A stretch of DNA of 64,000 bases from Symbiodinium sp. CCMP2592 (GCA_905221615.1 CAJNDT010003068.1:319265-383264), one strand, 5' to 3'. Positions 9,535 to 20,858 are shown, counted from the stretch's first letter. Program-made: numbers and translations. Notes: generated from the sequence alone by a model not told the origin.

Positions 9535-9890
9535 TCCATAATATTCTTCATTCTTCCAGGTTCTTCACCATTATTCTTAGATCTTCGTAAATCTTCGAAA
9601 TTATTCGAAACTATTCGAAATTATTCGAAATTATTCCAAATTATTCCAAAGTATTCGTTGTATCTGCGGAGAACTTAACACTTTTCTAGACCATTCTTCT
9701 CAGATCTTCGTAAATGATCGAAATTCTTCGAAATTCTTCCAAATTCTTCTTTGTATCTGCGGAGAACTTCAAACACTTTTCTAGACCATTCCTCTTAGAT
9801 CTTCGTAAATCTTCGAAATTCTTTGAAATTCTTCGTTGTATCTGCGGGGAATTCAAACACTTTTCTAGACTTCTGCTTGTTTCCCCCAGC
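9535..9890. repeat. Degenerate AAATTCTTCG repeats
   Basis: Irregular tandem array of ATCTTCGTAAATCTTCGAAA and GAAATTATTCG units, with three larger imperfect repeats of TTGTATCTGCGGAGAACTT followed by CACTTTTCTAGACCATTC. It forms the left edge of the satellite block. Confidence 0.75.
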
Positions 9891-9904
9891 TGAAACCGCC
9901 AGCT

Positions 9905-11222
9905 CGCACCCTGTTCGGAAATACATATCCTATAGGAAATTACAATTCGCACCGTTGTTTTTCTTGGACTCCAAGCACAAATCCTATGGGAAATTACAAT
10001 TCGCACCCTGGTCGGAAATACATATCCTATGGGAAATTACAATTCGCACCCTTGTTTTTCTTGGATTCCAAGCACAAATCCTATGGGAAATTACAATTCG
10101 CACCCTGTTCGGAAATACATATCCTATGGGAAATTACAATTCGCACCCTTGTTTTTTTTGGATTCCAAGCACAAATCCTATGGGAAATTACAATTCGCAC
10201 CCTGTTCGGAAATACATTAAGTAGCCTCTGTTTCTTGGCATCCAGGTACAGCATCCTATGGGAAATTACAATTCGCACCCTTGTTTTTCTTGGATTCCAA
10301 GCACAAATCCTATGGGAAATTACAATTCGCACCCTGTTCGGAAATACATTAAGTAGACTCTGTTTCTTGGCATCCAGGTACAGCATCCTATGGGAAATTA
10401 CAATTCGCACCCTTGTTTTTCTTGGATTCCAAGCACAAATCCTATGGGAAATTACAATTCGCACCCTGTTCGGAAATACATATCCTATGGGAAATTACAA
10501 TTCGCACCCGCTCGCACCCTGATTAGCGCTTGTGTTTCTTGGATTCCAAGCACAAATCCTATGGGAAATTACAATTCGCACCCTGTTCGGAAATACATTA
10601 AGTAGACTCTGTTTCTTGGCATCCAGGTACAGCATCCTATGGGAAATTACAATTCGCACCCTTGTTTTTCTTGGATTCCAAGCACAAATCCTATGGGAAA
10701 TTACAATTCGCACCCTGTTCGGAAATACATATCCTATGGGAAATTACAATTCGCACCCTTGTTTTTCTTGGATTCCAAGCACAAATCCTATGGGAAATTA
10801 CAATTCGCACCCTGTTCGGAAATACATATCCTATGGGAAATTACAATTCGCACCCTTGTTTTTCTTGGATTCCAAGCACAAATCCTATGGGAAATTACAA
10901 TTCGCACCCTGTTCGGAAATACATATCCTATGGGAAATTACAATTCGCACCCTTGTTTTTCTTGGATTCCAAGCACAAATCCTATGGGAAATTACAATTC
11001 GCACCCTGTTCGGAAATACATATCCTATGGGAAATTACAATTCGCACCCTTGTTTTTCTTGGATTCCAAGCACAAATCCTATGGGAAATTACAATTCGCA
11101 CCCTGTTCGGAAATACATATCCTATGGGAAATTACAATTCGCACCCTTGTTTTTCTTGGATTCCAAGCACAAATCCTATAGGAAATTTCAATTCTCACCC
11201 TGTTCGGAAATACATTAAGTAG
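9905..11222. repeat. 97-bp satellite array
   Basis: The core CCTATGGGAAATTACAATTC followed by GCACCC repeats, alternating between a 28-bp spacer (TTTTTCTTGGATTCCAAGCA) and a 17-bp spacer (TGTTCGGAAATACATAT). This gives a 97-bp higher-order unit (for example 10026 to 10123). A third spacer with AAGTAGACTCTGTTTCTTGG occurs in parts. Because 97 is not a multiple of three and the unit lacks stops, long frames appear in all phases. These are artefacts of the array, not genes. Confidence 0.9.
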
Positions 11223-11369
11223 ACTCTGTTTCGTAACAACATGTTGTTGATTATTGTCGCATGTTTCAAAGCCGTGAACGCCGGGATGTGTAACAGTAAA
11301 AACAAGGAGCCTTGAGCCCTGAGCAAAAGTACTGGTAATTATTCCAGCTTCTTGGCTTCTATCTCATTG

Positions 11370-11640
11370 ATGATTCGATGTTTATGATGATGACTATAAC
11401 GACGTTCTATGTGGATGATAACAACGATGACTGATGATGGCCGATGCTGATTATGATGACGATTGTGAATATGTCGTTGGCGATGTGTATGATGATATGT
11501 GATGATGATGTTGATGATTATAAAACCTGGGTTCTACGAAGAAGACTAGGGCTATGAAGACGATGATGGTGGTTTGATAATTATGACGAGCATGATGATG
11601 GTTTTAATAATTATGGCGAGGTTGGTGATGACCTTAATGG
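11370..11640. repeat. GAT/GATG-rich microsatellite
   Basis: Degenerate ATGATGATG and GATGATTATGA units. No coding signal. Confidence 0.7.
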
Positions 11641-11731
11641 CGATTCTTCATATATTTATATCTGTTTACAGATATTACATATAGGTAGACACACACGTAT
11701 ATACATACATGTGTATGTATATACATACACA

Positions 11732-11778
<47 letters not shown>

Positions 11779-12160
11779 TACAGACATGTATACATATATA
11801 TATATATACAGACATGTTTGTGTATCTTCATATATATCTATATATACGCACCTATAAATATATACACATGCATGTATATACGTATGCGCAATTATGTATA
11901 CATTTGTATGTGTGTGTAAATGAGTACATACATAGGTACATACATACATATATACATACATACATAGGCAGATACATCCATACATGCATACATACATAAG
12001 CACATGCATACACACACAGACACACACACACACATAAACACCTACACATACGAACATACACACCTGCACACCCACACACACATGTACATACATACATACA
12101 TACATACATATACATGCATACATACAAACATACATACATACACACGTATATACATACATC
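11641..12160. repeat. TA, CATA and CA microsatellites
   Basis: Runs of (TA)n near 11741-11775, (ACATAC)n and (CA)n through to 12160. Several frames up to 167 codons appear here on both strands and consist only of the repeat. Confidence 0.9.
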
Positions 12161-12162
12161 TA

Positions 12163-12582
12163 AACCCTAGGCCCTAAACCTAAGGCCCTAAACCCTAGGC
12201 CCTAAACGTAAGGCCCTAAACCCTAGGCCCTAAACCTAAGGCCCCAAACCCTAGGTAAGGCCCCAAACCCTAGGCCCTAAACCCTAGGCCCTAAACGTAA
12301 GGCCCTAAACCCTAGGCACTAAACCTAAGGCCCCAAACCCTAGGCCCTAAACCTAAGGCCCCAAACCCTAGGCCCTAAACCTAAGGCCCTAAACCCTAGG
12401 CCCTAAACCTAAGGCCCCAAACCCTAGGCCCTAAACCCTAGGCCCTAAACCCAAGGCCCTAAACGCAAGGCCCTAAACCCTAGGCACTAAACCTAAGGCC
12501 CCAAACCCTAGGCCCTAAACCTAAGGCCCCAAACCCTAGGCCCTAAACCTAAGGCCCTAAACCCTAGGCCCTAAACGTATGG
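12163..12582. repeat. CCCTAGG/CCTAAGG 14-mer array
   Basis: About 30 tandem units alternating CCCTAAACCCTAGG and CCCTAAACCTAAGG, with point variants (ACGTAAGG, CCAAGG). It looks like a telomere-type heptamer CCCTAAA that has been fused with CCTAGG/CTAAGG and then amplified as a 14 or 28-bp unit. Confidence 0.85.
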
Positions 12583-12589
12583 CCTAGGG

Positions 12590-12600
12590 GAGGGGGGGGG
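12590..12600. repeat. Poly-G tract
   Basis: A G-rich tract (GAGGGGGGGGGGAGGGG) immediately after the 14-mer array. Confidence 0.7.
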
Positions 12601-12689
12601 GAGGGGCTGAAAATCGGGCAGCATTTCCTTCCCCCAAGCATGCCGGTAGAAAGGGGAAAAAAAGAGAAAAAAAAACAAACCTCAACCGA

Positions 12690-12875
12690 ATAAAAGGTAG
12701 AAAAAGGTAGAAAAAGGTAGAAAAAGGTAGAAAAAGGTAGAAAAAGGTAGAAAAAGGTAGAAAAAGGTAGAAAAAGGTAGAAAAAGGTAGAAAAAAGTAG
12801 AAAAAGGTAGAAAAAGGTAGAAAAAGGTAGAAAAAGGTAGAAAAAGGTAGAAAAGGTAGAAAAGGTAGAAAAACG
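12690..12875. repeat. 10-bp GTAGAAAAAG tandem array
   Basis: About 18 copies of GTAGAAAAAG, with shorter GTAGAAAAG units at the right end. Minus-strand frames of FSTFFYLFLP type over this region are repeat artefacts. Confidence 0.9.
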
Positions 12876-13055
12876 AAGAAATGGGGATACCGTGTGTGTG
12901 TACAAATGAAAAAAAATGGTGTTGGGAACCAGGCATGTCTTGACAGACAGGCAGAAACCGGAAGATTTTGGAAGAAAATTGCAGAATTCCGACGAATCTA
13001 GAAGAATTTAGAAGAATTTAAAAGCATGCAGCAGTCTTACGTAGAACAGGGAAGA

Positions 13056-14870
13056 CTACAAGGCTTGCTCCAGACACTCGCACCAAAAGCATTTGCATGA
13101 ATTTTGCATAAAAAAACAAAAAAAATTCCTCGCTTCGCGAACATCCATATTTGTTTTCAACTCTAGTACTCCACACACACTACAAGGCTTGCTCCAGACA
13201 CTCGCACCAAAAGCATTTGCATGAATTTTGCATAAAAAACAAAAAAATTTCCTCGCTTCGCGAACATCCATATTTGTTTTCAACTCTAGTACTCCACACA
13301 CACTACAAGGCTTGCTCCAGACACTCGCACCAAAAGCATTTGCATGAATTTTGCATAAAAAAACAAAAAAATTTCCTCGCTTCGCGAACATCCATATTTG
13401 TTTTCAACTCTAGTACTCCACACACACTACAAGGCTTGCTCCAGACACTCGCACCAAAAGCATTTGCATGAATTTTGCATAAAAAAACAAAAAAATTTCC
13501 TCGCTTCGCGAACATCCATATTTGTTTTCAACTCTAGTACTCCACACACACTACAAGGCTTGCTCCAGACACTCGCACCAAAAGCATTTGCATGAATTTT
13601 GCATAAAAAAACAAAAAAATTTCCTCGCTTCGCGAACATCCATATTTGTTTTCAACTCTAGTACTCCACACACACTACAAGGCTTGCTCCAGACACTCGC
13701 ACCAAAAGCATTTGCATGAATTTTGCATAAAAAAACAAAAAAAATTCCTCGCTTCGCGAACATCCATATTTGTTTTCAACTCTAGTACTCCACACACACT
13801 ACAAGGCTTTCGCGCGCATTTGCATTAATTGCATAAAAAAAAACAAAAATTTCTTCGCTTCGCGAACATCCATATTTGTTTCGACTCTAGTACTCCACAC
13901 ACACTAATTACAAGGCTTGCTCCAGATACTCGCACCAAAAGCATTTGCATGAATTTTGCATAAAAAAACAAAAAATTTCCTCGCTTCGCGAACATCCATA
14001 TTTGTTTTCAACTCTAGTACTCCACACACACTACAAGGCTTGCTCCAGACACTCGCGCCAAAAGCATTTGCATGAATTTTGCATAAAAAACAAAAAATTT
14101 CTTCGCTTCGCGAACATCCATATTTGTTTTCAACTCTAGTACTCCACACACACTAATTACAAGGCTTGCTCCAGACACTCACACCAAAAGCATTTGCATG
14201 AATTTTGCATAAAAAAAAACAAAAAATTTCTCGCTTCGCGAACATCCATATTTGTTTCGACTCTAGTACTCCACACACACTACAAGGCTTGCTCCAGACA
14301 CTCGCACCAAAAGCATTTGCATGAATTTTGCATAAAAAACAAAAAAATTTCCTCGCTTCGCGAACATCCATATTTGTTTTCAACTCTAGTACTCCACACA
14401 CACTACAAGGCTTGCTCCAGACACTCGCATCAAAAGCATTTGCATGAATTTTGCATAAAAAAACAAAAAATTTCTTCGCTTCGCGAACATCCATATTTGG
14501 TTTCGACTCTAGTACTCCACACACACTACAAGGCTTGCCCCAGACACTCGCACCAAAAGCATTTGCATGAATTTTGCATAAAAAAAACAAAAAATTTCCT
14601 CGCTTCGCGAACATCCATATTTGTTTTCAACTCTAGTACTCCACACACACTACAAGGCTTGCTCCAGACACTCGCACCAAAAGCATTTGCATGAATTTTG
14701 CATAAAAAAACAAAAAAATTTCCTCGCTTCGCGAACATCCATATTTGTTTTCAACTCTAGTACTCCACACACACTACAAGGCTTGCTCCAGACACTCGCA
14801 CCAAAAGCATTTGCATGAATTTTGCATAAAAAAACAAAAAAAATTCCTCGCTTCGCGAACATAGCAAAGG
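13056..14870. repeat. 124-bp satellite array
   Basis: About 14-15 tandem copies of a 124-bp unit beginning ACAAGGCTTGCTCCAGACAC and containing TCGCTTCGCGAACATCCATA and CTCTAGTACTCCACACACAC. Period from matching positions 13303, 13427, 13551. Central copies are nearly identical; copies near 13800-13900 are shortened and copies at 13900-14500 carry more variants. The frames of 60-166 codons in it come from the repeat. Confidence 0.92.
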
Positions 14871-14892
14871 GTTTCAATTTTCCACACACATA

Positions 14893-15035
14893 GTCTATTA
14901 CTCTGTTACTCCATTACTCTATTATTCTATTACTCTATTACTCTATTACTCTATTACTCAAATACTCTAGTACTCTATTAGTCTACTACTCTATTATTCT
15001 ATTACTCTATTACTTCACTACTCGATTACTCATAT
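14893..15035. repeat. ACTCTATT tandem repeat
   Basis: Array of TTACTCTATTACTC units with TAGTCT and ATTCT variants, ending in a fragment of the 124-bp satellite (TTTGTTTTCAACGCTAGTAC). Confidence 0.8.
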
Positions 15036-15339
15036 TTGTTTTCAACGCTAGTACTCCCACAAAGTGGGTGTTTTCACCCAAACCCTAAACCCTAAACCCT
15101 ACACCTTTAGACCCGAACAACCGTAAGCCCTAAACCCTAAACCTTTAAACCCTGAACCTCGGAAGTTGGCACCCTAAACTTTGTGGGCCCCGAAGCTGAC
15201 CAATACTAGACCTAGAATCTTTAAACCCTAAACCTCGGTGTTCCATTTTGGCAGGTCCTCGAGCCGTGCCAGGAAGCCTAAACCATGAGCCCTAAACCCT
15301 AAACCGTGTTTAAGCCTCAAATTGAAACCCTCACATAAT

Positions 15340-15480
15340 TCGCATTTCTGCCACAATCTTCCAAATAATTTGTTTTTCTTCAATAATCTTCCAAATAATT
15401 CATTTTTCTTCAACAATCTTCCAAATAATTCGGTTTTCTTCAACAATCTTCCAAATAATTCAACAATCTTCTTAAATCTT
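15340..15480. repeat. 30-bp CAATAATCTTCCAAATAATT repeat
   Basis: Four to five imperfect copies of a unit CTTCAACAATCTTCCAAATA followed by ATTC. The minus-strand frame at 15228-15446 is a repeat artefact. Confidence 0.75.
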
Positions 15481-15569
15481 CGGTAGTGGCTGAGAAGTAC
15501 CCCTGCTGAGAAGTACCCCTAGGCTCATGAATGACTCAAGAACCTCAATAATTTCGCCATGACAAAAGC

Positions 15570-15690
15570 ATGATCCATCCTGAGACCCCATTTAGGGTTC
15601 ACCGTATACCTGGGAACTTGGTGCCTTTGACACATCAGGAAAAAGGGTTTTGGGGGTCGCTGTGTATTGCGACAGACCCCAAGACCCAGA
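15570..15690 (+). CDS. Possible short exon before a hairpin
   Basis: ATG-started open run of about 40 codons (MIHPETPFRVHRIPGNLVPL...) running into hairpin family H. No domain was recognised. Confidence 0.22.
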
Positions 15691-15793
15691 GACCCCAATA
15701 TCCCTTAATAAGGAGAGATACCCAAAATTATAGTAGGATCCTTAGTATGATTTAAGGTATATTCCCTAATTCAGGGATATTGGAGTCTCTGGG
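15685..15793. mobile_element. Foldback hairpin, family H
   Basis: Arms CCCAGAGACCCCAATATCCC and GGGATATTGGAGTCTCTGGG with inner AAGGTATATTCCCTAATT. Copies lie near 46.01 and 59.47 kb. Confidence 0.75.
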
Positions 15794-15916
15794 TACTGCT
15801 CCCCCACTGCCCCCAATCTCTAGCCGGTCGTAGGCTCCCCAGCGGCGGGGGGCAATCGGGCGGCAAGCCTCTCCTCTGTGGTTAGCGGCAGGCACACTTC
15901 CTGCCATGGGGTGTAA

Positions 15917-16069
15917 GGTTCTGAAGGGCGAGCCGGGCTTCTGTCGAGGTACCTGAAACTATACATCAACGAGATCATCTATGTTGTGGCTCCGTGTACA
16001 AAACCAACAAATACATATACGCAGAATGAAAAGGAACAATTAAGGATACTTGTGCACCCACAAAACAAA
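15917..16069 (+). CDS. Probable exon ending at a GTAAGT donor
   Basis: Open plus-strand frame of 51 codons following GTGTAAG. It reads through YLKLYINEIIYVVAPCTKPT to LRILVHPQNK and ends exactly at GTAAGT at 16070-16075, a textbook donor. Lys, Glu and Asn content and a hydrophobic strand pattern look coding. No family was recognised. Confidence 0.45.
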
Positions 16070-16121
16070 GTAAGTGTGTCTATCGATCTAGATAGATAGA
16101 TCGACAGGTAGTTGTGGCATT

Positions 16122-16232
16122 TAGCATTTGGGTCCCTATAATGTGCTATATAATGGGTATATAACAGCTATATATATATTAAGGGTATATACCTAGGGAT
16201 CCTTATTAAGGGTCCCTCCTTTTGCCCTTGGA
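16122..16232. mobile_element. Foldback element, family K
   Basis: Contains ATATAATGGGTATATAACAG and the conserved right end TTATTAAGGGTCCCTCCTTT. Related elements near 20.72 and 39.67 kb have matching GGAGGGACCCTTAATAAGG left arms; here the left arm is short. Confidence 0.5.
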
Positions 16233-16273
16233 CTTACGGGTTCCTCTGAGGCTTCCCGTTTTTCGGGTTCAGG

Positions 16274-16415
16274 ATTACTTGGAGGGTCGGGGGACTTAGT
16301 AAGTAGGTAGTAAGTACACATATAAGTACCCTAAAAGGGACCCTAGTTGGGGTTATGGAACTTATAAGTCTCTAAAATAACCAGTTACTAAGTCCCCCGA
16401 CCCTCCAAGTAGGGA
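16274..16415. mobile_element. Foldback hairpin, family B variant
   Basis: Arms ACTTGGAGGGTCGGGGGACT and AGTCCCCCGACCCTCCAAGT around GTACCCTAAAAGGGACCC. Confidence 0.65.
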
Positions 16416-16589
16416 CCTTAAACCCCACCTGGACCCGAAGAAACCTAGATGTGTGTTTAGGGGGTTCCCTAATTTATATAGGGTTTCCATATAGAAGTCC
16501 GTAAAAATATAGGTGTACCCGTAGTCTCCACTGTAGCTCCTGTTGGGGTCATATAAAGGTAACTCGAAAAGGACCTACAATTGAGACTT

Positions 16590-16900
16590 TTGGTAGCGGG
16601 TTAGGGTTTCAGGGTTTAGGGGTTTGCTGAGCTTAGTGGTTGAAGGGCTTTAGGGATGAAGGGTTTCAGGGCGTACGGGCTTCAAGGGTCTGAGGGTCTA
16701 GGACTCGAGAGTTCAAGGGTCGAGGGTTTATGGGTCTGAGGGTTTAGGGCTCAAGGGTGTTGAAGGTGTATTGGCAATTAAAAGGGTTCAGCCCAATGGT
16801 TGTTTAAGGTTCAGGATTTAGGGGTTTAGGGTTTAAGGCTTAGGGGTTTAAGGGTTCAAGGCTTGTGGGCTTAGGAGTTTCACGGATTTAAATTTGGCGC
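16590..16900. repeat. Degenerate TTTAGGG interspersed tract
   Basis: A run of GGGTTTAGGG, GGGTTCAAGGG and GGGTCTGAGGG variants with no unit longer than the heptamer. Typical of the sequence between coding-like segments here. Confidence 0.7.
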
Positions 16901-16907
16901 TTTGAGA

Positions 16908-17150
16908 CTGTCTGGCCAACGGCTTGGTTACTTAGGAGCCAGTGTTCTTCAAAGACCAAGCTCGTGATGCTTGGGCCTTGCAAGTGTCCAAAATGCTAAG
17001 AATTTGTACCCCCCGGGGTTCCCTCCTTTTCTCCTTAAGAGGAACCCTCAACAGCTCACGGCCTCCGCGTATGTACTCTTGGAGCTGGGAGTCGGAAATT
17101 TGTTTCTGATGGCGGCCCTGGCAGATTTTGAATTGGGGTTCAGAGGTTCA
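16908..17150 (+). CDS. Possible exon, unknown protein
   Basis: The plus strand is open from about 16978 to 17185 (LASVQNAKNLYPPG... then TASAYVLLELGVGNLFLMAA). The part after CAACAG at 17052 has the most coding-like composition. A second frame is open over 16890-17000. No domain was recognised. Confidence 0.3.
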
Positions 17151-17767
17151 GGATTTAGGGTCTACCTGGACCCCAAAAGTGTGTAGAATAATAGCATCTT
17201 ATAGATTTTGGGCTAATATTTTACGTACTTTTGAGGGTTTAGGTATAGGGTGAAAGTTCAGGGGTTGGTTTTTTTTGTTTAGGGATTTCTGGCTCCTGTA
17301 AGGATCTATACGGGTCCTTGTAGGGCTTTATAAAAGTGCTCTTCTAGGGATTTGGGGCTCCTTTATAACGGATCTGTAGGGAACGGAAGGGTTTCATTTT
17401 AATGCCGATTCAAGATTCAAAGCTTTGGCGAGGGAGGATACTGTAGCAGGTTGAACGTCGTTAGTCCCTAAACTGCAGTCGCTTCATCCACACAACCAGC
17501 TCCAAGGCTACCGGGTTTGGGGGTTTTAGGGTTTTTAGGGTTTAGGCTAAACCGCAATACAAACCCTAAACCTAAAACCCTAAATCCCCCCAAAAACAAA
17601 CCCCTAAACAACTCCACTCACTCCTAAGCTTGCAGCTCTAAACTCCACCAGCACCCGAAATCCCAAACTACCCAAGTCGTTGACGCAACAGGCTAAGCAA
17701 CAACAAGCAACATCCTAAACTCGGAACCCCCCCCACCCTCAAAAAACATCATTAAACTCTCTAAACA

Positions 17768-17852
17768 CCGGAGAAGTGGCTGTCGACTGCCCCGGAACAT
17801 GCGAGGCTAGCGAGCCGCTTTTGAAGATGGCGGCCATCTTCCCGTTCTCCTA
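17768..17852 (+). CDS. Possible short exon
   Basis: Open run GEVAVDCPGTCEASEPLLKM followed by AAIFPFS to TAG. Acidic and small-residue composition. No family was recognised. Confidence 0.25.
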
Positions 17853-17984
17853 GTCAGTGGCTGTTTGCTTGTTGCTCTAAGCTTAAGGTTTAGGGCTTAC
17901 CATGCAAGGGTTCATGAGTTCAGTTTAGGTTTCAATAAATCGTGCATGGAATACGAAAATGTGTTGGCGGACATAACTTTACAC

Positions 17985-18165
17985 ACAGACATACATACAT
18001 GCATGCATCCATACGCCTATATATACGTGCATATGTACATACATCCGTACATCCATCCATACATGCATACATACATGCATACCTACCACATACATGCATG
18101 TCTATACACAGATACATTCATGCATACATCTGTATGTATGTATATATACACATTGGCATGTAGAG
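17985..18165. repeat. CATA/TACATG microsatellite
   Basis: Runs of ACATACATGCATG type with (TA)n. Frames over it on both strands are repeat artefacts. Confidence 0.85.
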
Positions 18166-18842
18166 ATGTACATAATGTATATGCATGTACTACTAACTCG
18201 CTCACGGCCTTACAAAACCTTTGTACGCTGCAGCTTAGAAACCCGTAACACACAATGTAAAATCCTATAGCAAAACAACGGAATACCCTGTTCGAAACCT
18301 GCATAGACAAAAACACTGATGAAGCCCTTAACGGCCTTACAAAGCTCTACAGCACCAGTGAACATGCGGAGGGTAACTTACAAAATCCACCGACCCTCCG
18401 AAGGAAACCCTAAGCCCCAAAACCGAAAGAACGGCTGCCCAGGCACAATATGATCTCCCAAAGGTTTCCGGGCCTGGACACGCGTGAAAGCGAGGCTGTG
18501 AGGGCCCTTAGGGTTTGGGGGCTTTAGGTTGCTTGGTCAGTTTAGGGTTAGGGTTCATTTAGGGTTTAGGATTTAGGGCTTAGGGCTTTGGTTTAGGGTT
18601 TAGGGTTTAGGTCCTTAGGGCTTTAGATTACAGGACTTCGACATAGGATGTCGCATAGGGTGCAGGATCTCGGCTTCGGGGGCCTGAGATTTTAGGATAT
18701 TCCGGCCTGAAGTTGCAGGCTTAGGGCACGAGCAGGATCCCCGACGACTGAGATGTGATTTTAGGATCAAGGCGACTTGGAAGGGGATGTTCCGGCGCCT
18801 GGGCTAGCGTGCAGGGCTTTGGGCCTAAGTTTCTGGGTTTAG

Positions 18843-18953
18843 ATGTGGGAGTTTCCGAAAATAGGCGACCCCAATATAGTCCCCTCAATAATAGGATCCT
18901 TAATATAATAGGGAACCCCAATAAGGTACCCCGAGTTTTCGGAAACTCCCATG
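18843..18953. mobile_element. Foldback hairpin, family A, flanked by ATGT
   Basis: Arms GGGAGTTTCCGAAAATAGGC and GAGTTTTCGGAAACTCCC, centre ATAGGATCCTTAATATA. ATGT lies directly on both sides. Excision keeps the surrounding 18755-18994 frame open (...FGPKFLGLD before, VTVPMPTAMKTRL after). Confidence 0.72.
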
Positions 18954-19209
18954 TTACTGTTCCGATGCCAACTGCAATGAAGACTCGGTTGTAACACACC
19001 AATCAAGCTTGAGGAAACAACTGAGCCCTGAGCCCGAAAACCCTCATCCAGACAACCCTGATGCCTAACATCTTCAAATCTACCCAAAGGGCCCATCCTT
19101 ACTCCCACTATCGAACTACTTTTTGAGGCCCCATTGTATAAGGAAACCATGTTCCGGAACCCCCCCTCTAAATAGGTAGGTTTCCTCGGGTCTAGGTAGG
19201 TTTAGGGTC

Positions 19210-19325
19210 CCTAAATCCTGAACCCGATAATCTCCTGCAGTCAGGTCGCGAAGTCTGTGGAGTAGATGCAGCTAGATCTATCCAGCAATGGCGCCTGGGC
19301 CAACTCCAGGGTCAAGCGTGTAGGT
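19210..19325 (+). CDS. Possible exon
   Basis: Plus-strand open run of about 38 codons (PEPDNLLQSGREVCGVDAAR...). An overlapping frame from 19266 is also open. No family was recognised. Confidence 0.27.
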
Positions 19326-19509
19326 ATATTATATAATAAGCGCAAGAAGAATTTTACAGGATTAACATGGGCCTTAAGAATGGGAATCTTGAAACAGGGT
19401 TTGGGGATTGTGTGTCTCAGTGTAAGCTGTGGCTGTTGTCGTAGTGCTTTCTTCTTGTACGGCTGGGGGTGCTGGGTGCGGTGCAAGCTCTTAGCGGCTA
19501 GAGGTTGTA

Positions 19510-19625
19510 TGTATGTCTGTATGTATGCATGCATATAACTATGAACATGTATGTATATATGTGTATATATATATATATGTATATGTATATATATGTACAT
19601 ATATATATATATACATATGAAGAGA
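19510..19625. repeat. TA/TATG microsatellite
   Basis: ATGTATGTATATA and (AT)n tract. No coding signal. Confidence 0.85.
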
Positions 19626-19712
19626 GAGATTTTTCGGCATTAGGCGGTCTAGGGTTTAGCGTTTAGGAGTTGAGCGTCAGGCTTTCAGGGTTGCGTGCAG
19701 GATTCAGGACTG

Positions 19713-19898
19713 GGATATGAGCTGCACCAAACACCTACGTTTGATCTGGATGTATATGTAAAAGCACAGAACCACTTACAACAGGTTGTGCATCATGTCT
19801 TGCTGCTGCCACCCTCAAACAGATCATAGAGTTGGGAGGAGCGCTTGGACTTTTGGGGGCTCCCGCTTGACATTCGGAAGCCAGAAGTACACCCTGGG
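19713..19898 (+). CDS. Probable exon with one in-frame TAG
   Basis: The first open part (GYELHQTPTFDLDVYVKAQN...) ends at TAG 19827-19829. The same frame continues SWEERLDFWGLPLDIRKPEV to GGGGTCTAG at about 19898. Both halves have coding composition. The stop could be a reassigned codon, a short intron or decay. Confidence 0.38.
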
Positions 19899-20367
19899 GT
19901 CTAGGGTTTAAGGGGAGTGGGGAAGGGTCCTAAGTATCCGTTTTGTGCAAGGCGGGGTTTCCGCATCAGGAAGTACAATCGTGTTTCCATATCCCCTATA
20001 TTGCATGATCCTGAACCCACCCCTACACCCTGAACCCAGAAACCCTTTTGGGGAAGGAGTCTCAAGGTTTCAGGGGGATCGGGCTTGAATGGCTTAGGGT
20101 TTCATATGGGGGGTCTTAACATCAGGAGTTCGGATTAGGGGGACCCTTGGAGACAAAGACCCGCTCAACAAGGAGGAGGCTTCCCTTTACAAGTCTTAAT
20201 GTCTTAATCATTATAACAGGGCGTTGGGGTATATACACCTACTAAAGGAGCGCTAAAGGCATGATCGTGGAGTTTTGCACTTCGCTATGTTAGGGGTCTG
20301 AGGGTCTAGCAATTTAGGTTCAGGTGCTTGCAGGCTGAGGCTGTGACTCAAGTTCGAAAGCCTACAC

Positions 20368-20562
20368 GTGGTAGATTCTGGTAGATGTAAAATGAACCCT
20401 GAGACCGAAGCAAGAAATCCAAACCCATACCCCGAGGCCAAACCCCTCAATGTCTACCCACCCATCCTTCCACCCAAACCCGCGAGCCTGCCGCAACTGA
20501 ACGCCCATATACTTTGTCCGGCGCTGGCCTGGGTAGAACTTTCTCATCTTCAAGGATTCAGG
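20368..20562 (+). CDS. Possible coding segment, proline-rich
   Basis: Open plus-strand frame with an internal ATG (MNPETEARNPNPYPEAKPLN...) then PPILPPKPASLPQLNAHILC. It runs into hairpin family C at about 20567. The minus strand is also open (20253-20553). No domain was recognised. Confidence 0.33.
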
Positions 20563-20566
20563 GATC

Positions 20567-20672
20567 TACCAAAAGTCTCCATTGAAGTTCCGGTTAGGGC
20601 GTTACCTTACAGGACCCTAATTATGCATGTGGTCCAACCAAAACACGGACCTACCGTGGAGACTATAGATAG
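20567..20672. mobile_element. Foldback hairpin, family C (diverged)
   Basis: Arms AGTCTCCATTGAAGTTCCGG and CACGGACCTACCGTGGAGAC. Family C copies near 22.47, 37.23, 41.64 and 45.65 kb have the clearer arm CTCCATTGTAGTTCCTTTTT. Confidence 0.55.
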
Positions 20673-20716
20673 GATCTGCAATGAAAAGAGAGTAGGGAAA
20701 TTCCCAAACCCCGATC

Positions 20717-20858
20717 TCACAGGGGAAAAGGAGGGACCATTAATGGGGACCCCTACCCTATAATGGGGTATATAATGGGTATACAATAGCTATATTGAGT
20801 CATATTGAGGGTATATGCCTAGGGGTCCTTATTAAGGGTCCCTCCTTTTACCCTTGGG
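20717..20858. mobile_element. Foldback element, family K
   Basis: Left GGAGGGACCATTAATGGGGA and right CCTTATTAAGGGTCCCTCCT ends around ATATAATGGGTATACAATAG. Confidence 0.6.

Noticed and set aside
9823-11222. Open frames of 60-228 codons on both strands
   Set aside because: They all lie in the 97-bp satellite and exist because the unit has no stops and a length not divisible by three.
11641-12159. Tyr/Val/Cys-rich frames up to 167 codons
   Set aside because: Translations of TA, CATA and CA microsatellites.
12564-12936. Phe/Leu/Tyr frames on the minus strand
   Set aside because: Translations of the GTAGAAAAAG array.
13056-14889. A ladder of similar frames (HTHYKACSRHSHQKHLHE and SKPCSVCGVLELKTN types)
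   Set aside because: They are translations of the 124-bp tandem repeat on both strands, repeating with its period.
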